The notes: a model not told the origin generated them from the letters alone. A stretch of DNA of 37,012 bases from Candidatus Sungiibacteriota bacterium (GCA_016180435.1 JACPBG010000005.1:1-37012); one strand, 5' to 3'; counted from the first letter of the stretch, positions 12,495 through 19,993 are shown. Made by a program: numbers and translations.

Positions 12495-12635
12495 CAAGGA
12501 AAACAAGCGGGAGAAATCCCTTGCAGGTTCGAGCCCTGCACCCACCGCTTTCCGACGGAACAAAGAAAACCGGCGAAGAAATCCCCCTTTTAATTAAACT
12601 GGAATTTTAAGGCAAAGTGCGGTATAGTTATATTC

Positions 12636-13112
12636 ATGACTGAAGTACCGCCGAACGCCTTTTTTATTTTAGCCGGAATTGTTGTTCTGGCCTTGATTTG
12701 GCTTACCGCCAATGTATTGGATCTTAAGAAAAAAATCGGGGTGCTTTTTGGGACAAAAGATGGCGGAGGCGGGAATATCGAGCAGGAGACGCTGCGTCGC
12801 CTTGCTAAAACCGAGGCAAAAATTGAGAATTTGGAGCCGCGGATGAATTTGCTCGAATCGGTCTCTAAAATAAGCGTGCAAAAAGTAGGATTTTTGCGTT
12901 TTAACCCGTTTCAGGATACAGGCGGAGACCAAAGTTTTATTTTGGTAATGCTTGATCGTGAAAATAACGGCGTTGCCGTATCTTCACTTTATTCACGCGA
13001 GGGTACCCGGCTTTACGCCAAAGAAATTTCCGCCGGCAAATCAAAACATCCGCTTTCGGCCGAAGAGAAAAAAGTGTTGGAAGACACAATAAGCAAAAGA
13101 ATTAAGAATTAG
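12636..13112 (+). CDS. DUF4446 family membrane-anchored protein
   Basis: 158 residues. An N-terminal hydrophobic helix (about 8-27) is followed by a coiled region (ETLRRLAKTEAKIENLEPRM) and the DUF4446 core: VQKVGFLRFNPFQDTGGDQSFILVMLDRENNGVAVSSLYSREGTRLYAKEISAGKSKHPLSAEEKKVL. The FNPF..TGGDQSF and SLYSREGTRLYAK motifs are characteristic. Function unknown. A 13101-13165 AATTAAGAATTA/ATAATTCATAATTC repeat separates it from infB. Confidence 0.85.
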   Translation: MTEVPPNAFFILAGIVVLALIWLTANVLDLKKKIGVLFGTKDGGGGNIEQETLRRLAKTEAKIENLEPRMNLLESVSKISVQKVGFLRFNPFQDTGGDQSFILVMLDRENNGVAVSSLYSREGTRLYAKEISAGKSKHPLSAEEKKVLEDTISKRIKN

Positions 13113-13165
13113 GAATTAAGAATTAAGCCAAACGCCATAATTCATAATTCATTATTCATAATTCG
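13101..13165. repeat. AATTAAGAATTA / TAATTCATAATTC inverted tandem repeat
   Basis: Short tandem AAGAATTA units are followed by their inverted versions (ATAATTCAT), giving a long imperfect AT-rich hairpin between DUF4446 and infB. Confidence 0.6.
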
Positions 13166-13175
13166 GAATGAGCTT

Positions 13176-14720
13176 TTGCAAAAAAAAGTTGGCACAAAAG
13201 AGAACAAACAAAATTTTATCCGTCCCCCCATTGTCGTTGTGATGGGCCATGTTGATCATGGGAAAACCACGATTTTGGACTGGTATCGGAAAACCAAAGT
13301 TGCGGAAGGGGAAACCGGCGGCATTACCCAGCATATTGGCGCGTACCAGATAAATGTCGGCAACCCTCCTTCGTCAAAGACTACGGCGGGGCAAAGAAAA
13401 ATAACTTTTATTGATACTCCCGGACATGAAGCATTTTCCAAATTACGTTCCCGCGGGGCGCGTGCGGCAGACATCGCTATTTTGGTGGTAGCCGCGGATG
13501 ACGGAGTCAAACCTCAAACCAAAGAAGCCATCCAGATTATCCGTGAAAATGGACTCACTTTTGCCGTGGCGATAAATAAAGTTGATAAGCCCGGAGCCAA
13601 TGTTGAACGGGTGAAGCAGGAACTCGCCAAAGAAGAAATACTTGTTGAGGGTTACGGCGGAAATGTGCCTTCGGTTGCGATCAGCGCCAAAACCGGCGAG
13701 CATATGGATGATTTACTGGAAGTCATTTTGCTTTTGGCAGAATTGGAAGAGCTTGCATCCGATCCGCAGAAAAATGCCGAAGGTATTGTGGTGGAGGCGC
13801 ATATGGATCCGCGCCGCGGGGTGACGGCCACGCTTTTGGTTCTGGATGGGACTTTGAAAAAGCAGAATGTTTTGGCGGTCGGACGAGCGGTGGAGACCAT
13901 GAAAATTTTTGAGGATTTTTTGGGGAATCCGATTGAGACGGCCGGTCCATCCTCGCCGGTACGCACCATCGGATTCGCAGGAGTTCCTACATCCGGCGAC
14001 AAATGGTTCGCGTTTGGCACGCAGGGAGAGGCGGAAAAAATTGTCGCATCTCTTCCGGCCGAGGAGAGCAAAAAAAATGCATCAGCCGCGTCATCGCCGG
14101 AAAAAATCGTATTTAATTTGATTTTAAAAACCGACGTTTTCGGCTCTAAAGAGGCCCTGGAAGATGCGCTGGCCAAATTCGGCACGGACGAGGTAGTTCT
14201 AAAAATTTTAAAAAGCGAGGTGGGGGATATTAATGAATCTGACGTGAAACTTGCCATGGCGACCAAGCTTGTCACCATTGTCGGATTCAAAGTTAAAATT
14301 GATCCCGCGGTCCGCACCCTTGCCGATAATGCAAAAATTCGCATCATCTCCGGGGGAATAATTTATGAACTTTTGGATATGGTTAAAGAAAAGATCTCGG
14401 AAATGCTCCCGCCTGAAATCCGGCGCATGGATCTGGGGCGCGTAAAAATTCTGAAATTGTTTAAAAAAGACGGAAACAAACAAATTATAGGCGGACGGGT
14501 GGATGATGGGCGGATCAAGAAAGGAGTTTTATTCGAGGTCAAGCGGTTGAAAGAGGGTGTCGGACGCGGCACTTTGCTGGATCTTCAGCAAAACAAAATT
14601 TCTACATCCGAAGTCATAAAGGGCCTTGAGTGCGGAATGTCGGTTGATTCGGCAACGACTATCGAGCCCGGAGACGTACTTGAAATATACGAGGAAGAGG
14701 TGATAAAGAGAACGCTTTAA
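13176..14720 (+). CDS. infB: Translation initiation factor IF-2 (short form)
   Basis: 514 residues from TTG 13176; no better ATG is in frame. It carries fMet-tRNA to the ribosome using GTP. GTPase motifs: GHVDHGKT (24-31), [10 protein letters not shown] (48-57), DTPGHEAF (80-87) and NKVDKPG. Domains II, III and the C-terminal fMet-tRNA binding domain follow ([39 protein letters not shown]). The long N-terminal domains of model IF2 are absent, as is usual in reduced genomes. Between the G2 and G3 motifs about 11 extra residues ([11 protein letters not shown]) are encoded by a palindromic element at 13363-13391. Confidence 0.96.
   Translation: MQKKVGTKENKQNFIRPPIVVVMGHVDHGKTTILDWYRKTKVAEGETGGITQHIGAYQINVGNPPSSKTTAGQRKITFIDTPGHEAFSKLRSRGARAADIAILVVAADDGVKPQTKEAIQIIRENGLTFAVAINKVDKPGANVERVKQELAKEEILVEGYGGNVPSVAISAKTGEHMDDLLEVILLLAELEELASDPQKNAEGIVVEAHMDPRRGVTATLLVLDGTLKKQNVLAVGRAVETMKIFEDFLGNPIETAGPSSPVRTIGFAGVPTSGDKWFAFGTQGEAEKIVASLPAEESKKNASAASSPEKIVFNLILKTDVFGSKEALEDALAKFGTDEVVLKILKSEVGDINESDVKLAMATKLVTIVGFKVKIDPAVRTLADNAKIRIISGGIIYELLDMVKEKISEMLPPEIRRMDLGRVKILKLFKKDGNKQIIGGRVDDGRIKKGVLFEVKRLKEGVGRGTLLDLQQNKISTSEVIKGLECGMSVDSATTIEPGDVLEIYEEEVIKRTL
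13363..13391. repeat. In-frame palindromic element in infB
   Basis: CCCTCCTTCG and CTACGGCGGGG arms flank TCAAAGA. It belongs to the CCGCCTTCG..CTACGG family seen between genes at 5551 and 7409 and encodes [10 protein letters not shown] in a surface loop ahead of the G3 motif. Confidence 0.7.
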
Positions 14721-14858
14721 GCATGTCAATATAGTTTTTAGACACGGACGATTTTGCCCAGCGGCAAAATCGCCTAAGGGTCGGACAAGTTTTCTCCGCC
14801 CTTGGCGTAGAACCATGCAAACTTGTCCTCCCATTGTCTAAAAACCATATTGATATGC
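14721..14858. repeat. Cloverleaf-like nested inverted repeat between infB and rbfA
   Basis: 24-bp outer arms (14721-14744 and 14835-14858; two non-Watson-Crick positions, one of them G-U) enclose a perfect hairpin CGATTTTGCC/GGCAAAATCG (14749-14772) and a second stem GGACAAGTTT/AAACTTGTCC (14783-14828) that itself contains CGCC/GGCG. It starts on the base after the infB stop. It could end infB transcription or be processed. Confidence 0.85.
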
Positions 14859-14894
14859 TTATCGTACGGAGGGAAAGAAAAATTTTCATAATGT

Positions 14895-15245
14895 ATGGCT
14901 TCAGAACGAAGAATTGAAAAATTAAATAATTTATTGCGCGAGGAAATCGCTAAAATCGTTGACCGTGAATTGGAATTTACCGAGGGTGCCTTGGTAACTA
15001 TTACGCGCACCGATATCTCGGAGGATTTATATTACGCCGCGGTATTTTTTTCTGTTTTTGGCGGAGAAGCCAAAAAGATACTCGAAATTCTGCAAAAAAA
15101 TGTTTATAATATCCAGCAGATATTGAACCGCAAGCTTCGCATGCGGCCGGTTCCGAAAATTCGTTTTGAGATTGACCACGGCGAGAAAAACCGCGAGGAT
15201 ATCGAGCAAAAAATTGCGGAATTAAAACGGAGGGGAGAATTATGA
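14895..15245 (+). CDS. rbfA: Ribosome-binding factor A
   Basis: 116 residues, the typical RbfA KH-like fold: SERRIEKLNNLLREEIAKIVDRELEF, then TITRTDISEDLYYAAVFFSVFGGE, LNRKLRMRPVPKIRFEIDHG. It matures the 30S subunit by binding 16S rRNA. ATG 14895 is used; ATG 14891 is in another frame. It follows infB, the classical neighbour, separated by the nested inverted repeat. tRNA-Cys starts four bases after its stop, so they may be co-transcribed. Confidence 0.94.
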   Translation: MASERRIEKLNNLLREEIAKIVDRELEFTEGALVTITRTDISEDLYYAAVFFSVFGGEAKKILEILQKNVYNIQQILNRKLRMRPVPKIRFEIDHGEKNREDIEQKIAELKRRGEL

Positions 15246-15248
15246 AAT

Positions 15249-15321
15249 GGCACGATGGCGAAGAAGTTAACGCGGCGGTCTGCAAAACCGCTATACGAGG
15301 GTGCGAATCCCTCTCGTGCCT
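15249..15321 (+). tRNA. tRNA-Cys(GCA)
   Basis: 73 bases: acceptor GGCACGA/TCGTGCC, D-stem GCG/CGC, anticodon stem GCGGT/ACCGC with loop CTGCAAA (anticodon GCA), T arm GAGGG-TGCGAAT-CCCTC, discriminator T as required for Cys, no CCA. Two loop oddities: the T-loop reads TGC instead of TTC, and the D-loop AAGAAGTTAA lacks the usual GG pair. Confidence 0.9.
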
Positions 15322-15349
15322 TGCCAAATTTATGAGATAGGGATATTTT

Positions 15350-15432
15350 GCCGAGGTGGCGGAAAGGTTTACGCAGAGGACTTAAAATCCTCGGTTCGAA
15401 AGAACTTGTGGGTTCGAATCCCACCCTCGGCA
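15350..15432 (+). tRNA. tRNA-Leu(UAA)
   Basis: 83 bases, class II: acceptor GCCGAGG/CCTCGGC, anticodon stem GAGGA/TCCTC with loop CTTAAAA (anticodon TAA), variable arm, T arm GTGGG-TTCGAAT-CCCAC, discriminator A, no CCA. 28 bases after tRNA-Cys. Confidence 0.94.
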
Positions 15433-15447
15433 TTTCAAAAAATATTC

Positions 15448-15894
15448 ATGGGCAAAACGTCAAAAATATTCATCCCGTTACCACGCAAACCCTCGGGTGT
15501 AACCCCGTGGAGGAAGTGGAATTCCGTTTCGCGAAGCGTCCTGATAGAAACTACGGGCGTAAGCCCGTGGGTAACGGGATTCATAGAAACCCTGCCGATT
15601 CTTTTCGGAATATTTTTGTCGTATTTATTTTGGGAAAATACATTTCTACTTTTTATTATTTATATGGTACTGACATTGGGCCTTATCAATTTTCACAAGG
15701 ATAAAACCGAATTTATAATTTTTGCATACGGAATTTTAATCGGGATTATCGTTGAAGTCATCGGTACGCAGGTCAGCGGATATCAGTCGTTCACAAGGCC
15801 CGATTTTGGCGGTATCCCGATGTGGCTGCCAATCGCGTGGGGGTATGGGTTTATAGCCATGAAAAGAATAGGCCTTATTCTCAAGGAATTATGA
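15448..15894 (+). CDS. Small integral membrane protein, carotenoid-hydratase-like motif
   Basis: About 148 residues from ATG 15448. Four hydrophobic helices (LPILFGIFLSYLFW, FLLFIIYMVLTLGLINF, FIIFAYGILIGIIVEVIGT, MWLPIAWGYGFIAM). The end, YQSFTRPDFGGIPMWLPIAWGYGF, resembles the DUF422/CruF pattern of a Pro before a PLAW-type helix, but the match is weak. Codons 8-44 pass through nested hairpin elements (15469-15580), so the N-terminal 40 residues are probably insertion-derived or the real start lies further in. Its TGA overlaps the next ATG. Confidence 0.55.
   Translation: MGKTSKIFIPLPRKPSGVTPWRKWNSVSRSVLIETTGVSPWVTGFIETLPILFGIFLSYLFWENTFLLFIIYMVLTLGLINFHKDKTEFIIFAYGILIGIIVEVIGTQVSGYQSFTRPDFGGIPMWLPIAWGYGFIAMKRIGLILKEL
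15469..15580. repeat. Nested inverted repeat across a gene 5' end
   Basis: ATCCCGTTACC(C)AC arms (15469-15482 and 15567-15580) enclose CTCGGGTGTAACCCCGTGG and CTACGGGCGTAAGCCCGTGG hairpins. The frame of the membrane protein stays open across all of it. Confidence 0.7.
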
Positions 15895-16475
15895 AAAGAG
15901 TTTTTATCGTTCACGGAATTTATGGCCATCCTCAAGAGGGCTGGTTTCCATGGCTTAAAGGCGAACTAAGCCAAAGAGGATTCCGGGTGCGAATTTTAAA
16001 AATGCCCCGTGCTGATAAACCGGAAATCGGACGGTGGATTTCTTATCTGGCCAAAGCCGTAGGAGACGCGGATGAAAATACATTTTTCGTAGGACATAGC
16101 GTCGGATGCCAAGCAATTTTGCGATATTTAGAGCGTTTGCCTAAGGGACAAAAAGCCGGAGGGGCAATTTTGGCGGGCGGATGGTTTGTGTTAGCCAACC
16201 TTGAGCCGGAAGAAGAAAAAAAATTGAAGCCGTGGATCAAAACATCCGTAAATTTTAACAAAATAAAGCTTCGTACTAATAAAATTGTTGCAGTTTTTTC
16301 CGATAACGACCCTTATGTGCCGCTTAATAAAAATAAAAAGATTTTTGCTGGAAAGCTAGGCGCAAAAATCATGATAGTTAATCGCAAAAGCCATTTCAGC
16401 GGAGAAGATGGGATTAAAAAATTACCCGTTGTATTAAAACAACTTCTTCTATTAAACAATAAAAATGTTGCGTAA
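15891..16475 (+). CDS. RBBP9/YdeN-type alpha/beta hydrolase
   Basis: 194 residues; ATG 15891 overlaps the previous stop (ATGA). Motifs: RVFIVHGIYGHPQEGWFPWL (oxyanion strand), FVGHSVGCQAIL with nucleophile Ser in GHSVG, ILAGGWF, FSDNDPYVPL with the acid Asp, and KSHFSGEDG with the catalytic His. All three triad members are present. Small serine hydrolases of this family act on esters or lipids; substrate unknown. Confidence 0.88.
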   Translation: MKRVFIVHGIYGHPQEGWFPWLKGELSQRGFRVRILKMPRADKPEIGRWISYLAKAVGDADENTFFVGHSVGCQAILRYLERLPKGQKAGGAILAGGWFVLANLEPEEEKKLKPWIKTSVNFNKIKLRTNKIVAVFSDNDPYVPLNKNKKIFAGKLGAKIMIVNRKSHFSGEDGIKKLPVVLKQLLLLNNKNVA

Positions 16476-16571
16476 ATGCCTAAAATATGGTATGTTTTCC
16501 GCATCAAGCGAGAAACCGGAATCAGGTTAATTCCGTTATAAATAGCAGCCGGCTCGCTGAAAACACCCGTT

Positions 16572-17177
16572 ATGGCGCATTCTTACTTTGACGATTTTGC
16601 GCAAAAAGAAACGCGCGATATCGCTAAGATGAAGGACGAAGAAATTCTCCGGGCATCTCTTCAGGAACCGGCGCTTTTTGAGATATTGGTGGAAAGGCAC
16701 GAAGGGCCTTTGACGCGTGCGGCATACCGCGTGGTGCGTAACAAAGAGGAATCGCAAGATATTGTACAGGAGGCATTTGTCAAAATGTATAAAAATGCAG
16801 AGAAGTTCCAGAAACTTGAGGGAATCCAATTTAAGTCCTGGGCCTACAAGATTGCGATAAACACCGCGATCACCCATTACCGTAAATTTAAAAAAGGCGA
16901 GTTTTTGACGGATGATCCGGCGATCTACGAAAAACCGGACGAGGAAACTCCGGATGTGCGGTATTCCTTTGCAGCCGACGCCAAAGCCACGGTTGCCAAG
17001 GTTCTTGAAAAAATGCCGGATCACCTGCGCACAGTGCTGGCGCGGTATTATATAGAAGATAAATCGTATAAAACTATTGCCGAAGAAGAGAAAATTTCAA
17101 TTCCAACCCTGAAGATGCGCCTGTTCCGCGCCAAAAAAGTTTTTAGGGATTTGAGTAATGAAGATAAGACAATCTAG
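16572..17177 (+). CDS. ECF-type RNA polymerase sigma factor
   Basis: 201 residues. Region 2: LFEILVERHEGPLTRAAYRVVRNKEESQDIVQEAFVKMYKNAEKFQ...FKSWAYKIAINTAITHYRK (about 35-110). Region 4: LEKMPDHLRTVLARYYIEDKSYKTIAEEEKISIPTLKMRLFRAKKVFRDL (about 145-195). Regions 1 and 3 are absent, as in extracytoplasmic-function sigma factors. The small membrane protein 26 bases downstream is the obvious candidate for an associated regulator, though it lacks a recognisable anti-sigma domain. A TATAAT at 17179-17184 suggests a separate start for that gene. Confidence 0.93.
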   Translation: MAHSYFDDFAQKETRDIAKMKDEEILRASLQEPALFEILVERHEGPLTRAAYRVVRNKEESQDIVQEAFVKMYKNAEKFQKLEGIQFKSWAYKIAINTAITHYRKFKKGEFLTDDPAIYEKPDEETPDVRYSFAADAKATVAKVLEKMPDHLRTVLARYYIEDKSYKTIAEEEKISIPTLKMRLFRAKKVFRDLSNEDKTI

Positions 17178-17203
17178 GTATAATTATATCGGGTAGTGAA
17201 AAC

Positions 17204-17581
17204 ATGGAAGAAACCATAGAATATCCATCATCCAAAAGATTCAAAGGTGAAATTTTGCGCCGGGTTTATCGCATCTGGCTTTTTCGCAAAATGCTGCCCG
17301 TTATAATCGCGGAAGTTGTCGGACTTGCGGCCATACTTTATATATTTAGCCGTACTGTTTTTATTCAGAGAGTGCTGGAGAATGCTTTGAGCGCTTCTTT
17401 TTCCGGCCCAACCGGGATTCTATCTTTCGGCGTGGCGGCGTTTTCTTCTGCCTCGGGCGCGACCCAAATTCTAAGCGTCATAATTTTGGTTCTGATCGCT
17501 TTTATTTTACGCCATCTAACCCAAGCCCTGCTCCGGCTCATTTTAGTGAAAGAAAATTATTTTGAGTTGATCAAAAAATAA
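17204..17581 (+). CDS. Small membrane protein next to the sigma factor
   Basis: 125 residues: a basic cytoplasmic N-terminus (about 30 residues, KRFKGEILRRVYRIWLFRKM) and two hydrophobic segments (PVIIAEVVGLAAILYIFS and TQILSVIILVLIAFILRHL) linked by a Gly/Ser/Ala-rich loop. No zinc finger or ASD-type anti-sigma motif is visible. The position after an ECF sigma gene makes a membrane regulator plausible but unproven. The pseudouridine synthase starts two bases after its stop. Confidence 0.7.
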   Translation: MEETIEYPSSKRFKGEILRRVYRIWLFRKMLPVIIAEVVGLAAILYIFSRTVFIQRVLENALSASFSGPTGILSFGVAAFSSASGATQILSVIILVLIAFILRHLTQALLRLILVKENYFELIKK

Positions 17582-17583
17582 TT

Positions 17584-18324
17584 TTGAATACCGTAAAAAT
17601 TATTCATAAAGATCCGGATTTCTTGGTTATAAACAAGCCACCGGGGCTTCCGGTGCACGGAGGCGATAGAGTGCGGGGGGAAACCCTCGTTGATTTTTTA
17701 GTTGCGCGCTATCCCGAGATTAAAACTGCCGGCGATGATCCGATTTTACGCCCGGGCATTGTGCATCGCCTTGATAAAGATACGTCCGGGGTCATGGTGG
17801 TTGCGCGCAATCAAAAAACATTTGAGGCGCTCAAAGATATTTTCAAAAACCGCCTTGCTGAAAAAATTTATTGGGCCGTGGTCTGCGGATTACCCGAAAA
17901 ACGCGAAGGAATAATAAATTATCCCATAGGGCGGCTGATCAGAAATCCTCTGAAGCGCGGAGTGAATATCTATAGGGGTTCAACCCCTGTAGATACAGGG
18001 ATTGAACCCCTGCAAATTAGAATCCGCGGAGAACGCGAAGCGTTAACAAAATATAAAGTTTTGAGATCCGGGGAAAATTATTCATTGCTTGAGGTTGTTC
18101 CTAAAACAGGCCGTATGCACCAAATCCGCGTGCACCTTGCCGCGATTAACCATCCCGTCGCGTGTGATAAAATCTATGGCGGAAAAAATGTATGCTGTCC
18201 CCCAGGAACCTCGCGCCAGCTATTGCACGCCCGCTCCATCTCGTTTAGTTACCCGGAGGGCCGCAAACTTCATTTTGAAGCCGACCCGCCGGAGGATTTT
18301 TCTCAAGCGCTCATGATTTTATGA
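17584..18324 (+). CDS. RluA-family 23S rRNA pseudouridine synthase
   Basis: 246 residues from TTG 17584. Motifs: IIHKDPDFLVINKPPGLPVHGG, the catalytic GIVHRLDKDTSGVMVVARN (Asp in HRLDKDTSG), IYWAVVCGLP, and the C-terminal VVPKTGRMHQIRVHLAAINHPVACDKIYGG. It isomerises uridine in rRNA or tRNA; the target position cannot be told (RluC/RluD-like without an S4 domain). About 13 extra residues (RGSTPVDTGIEPL) are encoded by a 38-bp palindrome in a loop between conserved blocks. Confidence 0.93.
   Translation: MNTVKIIHKDPDFLVINKPPGLPVHGGDRVRGETLVDFLVARYPEIKTAGDDPILRPGIVHRLDKDTSGVMVVARNQKTFEALKDIFKNRLAEKIYWAVVCGLPEKREGIINYPIGRLIRNPLKRGVNIYRGSTPVDTGIEPLQIRIRGEREALTKYKVLRSGENYSLLEVVPKTGRMHQIRVHLAAINHPVACDKIYGGKNVCCPPGTSRQLLHARSISFSYPEGRKLHFEADPPEDFSQALMIL
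17974..18011. repeat. 38-bp palindromic element in frame within the pseudouridine synthase
   Basis: Left arm AGGGGTTCAACCCCTGTA, right arm TACAGGGATTGAACCCCT; one mismatch in 18 pairs. It contains a smaller AGGGGTT/AACCCCT palindrome in the left arm. Confidence 0.85.
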
Positions 18325-18537
18325 AGCTCCACGTACATCTAAGGCAAAAATCTTCAGGTGGATCTTGATGATTTCACCCACGCGCTTGATTTACGATCGT
18401 ATATAGTTCCGGTCCTTTTTGGCAAGAACTCTTGTGTATAGTAGTATATGCGAGGCACTTGTCTATACGAACACTTGATCATTTGGGCTACAGGTACTAT
18501 ATTGCTTTTATGGGTCTTTGAGTTCTGGAGAAAGTGG

Positions 18538-19398
18538 ATGAGATTTGAGTGGTTACTAGTTCCGCTTTGTCTTTTTTTTGGAGGATGTTTCATGAATCAA
18601 GAACATAGTTTGTTCTGGGGAGAATTTGTTGTAGCGCCGGATGGTATTTATACCTATGCGCATTATTACGAACATCCGGCAACGAAACGTCGTGTCATAT
18701 TTGTCGGAATGAATCACGGCGGCGATAAAGAATATTTTGAATCAGCTGCAAAGATTCTCGAAGATGCCGAGGTGGTTTTATATGAAGATTTGCCTCGCGA
18801 TCAGAATGAAGATGAAAGTGAAGCTCGTAGAAGCGCGGAAGAAGATTTGCACAAGCTTTCGAGTGAGAATATAGACGAAGCTTTTTATCCCGCCATACGA
18901 ACGTATTTCAGAAAGGTGCGTGAATATCTACGCCTCGTAAGTGAGGGTAGTATGTTTGATTATTCCAAATCAGGTTGGGAGTCCGGGGATGCCGAGTTTT
19001 TTGTGCGGCTTAAAAGTGATGAAACTCTTCATCGGTTTTTGGGCGAACAGCAAAAAAATCTTATCCATATTGCGCCGGAACGTAAACGAGAAGTGGTTAA
19101 ATATGTAAAAAGGGCGTTAAAAGGTATCGAGAGCGGACGGTTTACTAAAAAAGATCTCGGTGATGGATTTGTATTTTTTTGGTCTGATGAGAATTTGGTT
19201 AGTATAATTCTTGATGCGTTAGGTAAGCCGCGCGATGAGATTGTGTTGGGGCGGTTTGATAAAATCGTACGAGAGCGAAATCCACGTGTGGTCGGGATAA
19301 AATTCGGCGCGGCGCATATCACTTATCAAAGAAAGTTGCTGGAACAGCGTGGATACGTTTTGCAACGCTCGGTCAAGCTTAAAAATTTGTCATTTTAG
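18538..19398 (+). CDS. TraB/Tiki-superfamily lipoprotein
   Basis: About 286 residues from ATG 18538, chosen because GGAG lies seven bases upstream and the product then begins with a lipoprotein signal (MRFEWLLVPLCLFFGGC, Cys17). The frame is open back to 18448. Superfamily motifs: RRVIFVGMNHGGDKEYFE early (Asn-His near the first strand), VVLYEDLPRD, and RNPRVVGIKFGAAHITYQRKLLEQRGY at the end (the GAAH segment matches the typical GxxH). Members include TraB, GumN and Tiki proteins with proposed metalloprotease activity. It would act outside the membrane. Confidence 0.72.
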   Translation: MRFEWLLVPLCLFFGGCFMNQEHSLFWGEFVVAPDGIYTYAHYYEHPATKRRVIFVGMNHGGDKEYFESAAKILEDAEVVLYEDLPRDQNEDESEARRSAEEDLHKLSSENIDEAFYPAIRTYFRKVREYLRLVSEGSMFDYSKSGWESGDAEFFVRLKSDETLHRFLGEQQKNLIHIAPERKREVVKYVKRALKGIESGRFTKKDLGDGFVFFWSDENLVSIILDALGKPRDEIVLGRFDKIVRERNPRVVGIKFGAAHITYQRKLLEQRGYVLQRSVKLKNLSF

Positions 19399-19421
19399 AG
19401 CGGTCATGTCGCTCTTTTTTT
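19397..19421 (+). terminator. Rho-independent terminator after the TraB-like gene
   Basis: AGAGCG, a seven-base loop, CGCTCT, then seven T. It begins inside the stop codon. Confidence 0.88.
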
Positions 19422-19435
19422 ATTTCAAAATGTAC

Positions 19436-19464
19436 TTGCGGTAAATAAATTCATATGCTATAAA
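19436..19464 (+). promoter_or_regulatory. Promoter of rplS
   Basis: TTGCGG at 19436-19441, a 17-base spacer, TATAAA at 19459-19464; the rplS ATG is at 19472, so the leader is very short. Confidence 0.6.
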
Positions 19465-19471
19465 GGATTTT

Positions 19472-19858
19472 ATGGTAGTAACTGCAATAGAAAAATCGCA
19501 TCTTCGTTCCGATCTTCCTGATATTAAGCCGGGTGATACCGTGCGTGTGATCCAAAAGGTCAAAGAAGGCGATAAAAACCGGCTGGTAAAGTTCGAGGGA
19601 CTGATTTTGGCGCGAAAACACGGGCATGGCATTTCAGGCACATTCACGGTTCGTAAAGTGGTGGATGGTATTGGCGTGGAGCGCATATATCCGATTCACT
19701 CCCCGACTATAGAGAAAATCGAGATTTTGCGTCGTTCCAAAGTGCGGCGCGCCAAGCTTTATTATATTCGGGATAAAGCGGCACGCGAGGTGCGGCGCAA
19801 AATGAAATCGTTGCGTTTTGAAACTTCGGTCGCGGTGCCGACCGAGACCGCCTCTTAA
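19472..19858 (+). CDS. rplS: 50S ribosomal protein L19 (bL19)
   Basis: 128 residues, slightly longer than the usual ~115 because of a Thr/Ala-rich tail. Conserved blocks: [82 protein letters not shown]. It lies at the 30S-50S interface. Monocistronic: its own promoter and a terminator at 19887-19908. Confidence 0.97.
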   Translation: MVVTAIEKSHLRSDLPDIKPGDTVRVIQKVKEGDKNRLVKFEGLILARKHGHGISGTFTVRKVVDGIGVERIYPIHSPTIEKIEILRRSKVRRAKLYYIRDKAAREVRRKMKSLRFETSVAVPTETAS

Positions 19859-19886
19859 AAAAGCAGGAATTAAGATGTAAAATACT

Positions 19887-19908
19887 AAGGAGGCGTATGC
19901 CTCCTTTT
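19887..19908 (+). terminator. Terminator hairpin between rplS and tRNA-Leu
   Basis: AAGGAGGC-GTAT-GCCTCCTT followed by TT: a perfect 8-bp stem, ending one base before the tRNA. Confidence 0.7.
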
Positions 19909-19909
19909 C

Positions 19910-19993
19910 GCGCGGGTGCTGAAACCGGTAGACAGGCCAGCTTGAGGGGCTGGTGTCCGCAAGGACGTGGAGGTTCAAATCCTCTCCCGCGCA
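19910..19993 (+). tRNA. tRNA-Leu(GAG)
   Basis: 84 bases, class II: acceptor GCGCGGG/CCCGCGC, anticodon stem CCAGC/GCTGG with loop TTGAGGG (anticodon GAG), variable arm with TGTCC/GGACG, T arm GGAGG-TTCAAAT-CCTCT, discriminator A, no CCA. Confidence 0.93.

Larger units (their letters stand above)
12338..12547 (+). tRNA. Interrupted tRNA-Gly(UCC)-like gene (halves 12338-12372 and 12501-12547)
   Basis: The 5' half has acceptor GGTGGGT, D arm GCCT-AATGGTA-GGGC, anticodon-stem strand CTGGT and CTTCC, as in the tRNA-Gly(UCC) loop. The 3' half has AA then ACAAG, T arm GCAGG-TTCGAGC-CCTGC, acceptor ACCCACC and G. The acceptor arms pair perfectly. Removing 12373-12500 (128 bases, containing a complete tRNA-Ser) restores a CTTCCAA anticodon loop. 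Weak points: the anticodon stem CTGGT/ACAAG has a G-A mismatch, and the variable region is long (15 bases with a GGGA-GAAA-TCCC hairpin). It may be a working split/intron-bearing tRNA or a disrupted pseudogene. Confidence 0.6.
12326..12558. repeat. Extended closing stem around the nested tRNA locus
   Basis: Positions 12326-12344 pair with 12540-12558: the seven acceptor pairs GGTGGGT/ACCCACC continue outward as CCGTCGGAAA/TTTCCGACGG with one A-C mismatch, giving 18 pairs out of 19 positions. The whole 233-base unit can close on itself. Confidence 0.85.

Noticed and set aside
11363-14834. Long minus-strand frames opposite pyrF and infB
   Set aside because: They are antisense shadows of strongly conserved genes and show no protein-like motifs.
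15301-15447. N-terminal extension of the 15448 membrane protein
   Set aside because: The frame is open back to 15301 but runs through the end of tRNA-Cys and all of tRNA-Leu(UAA).
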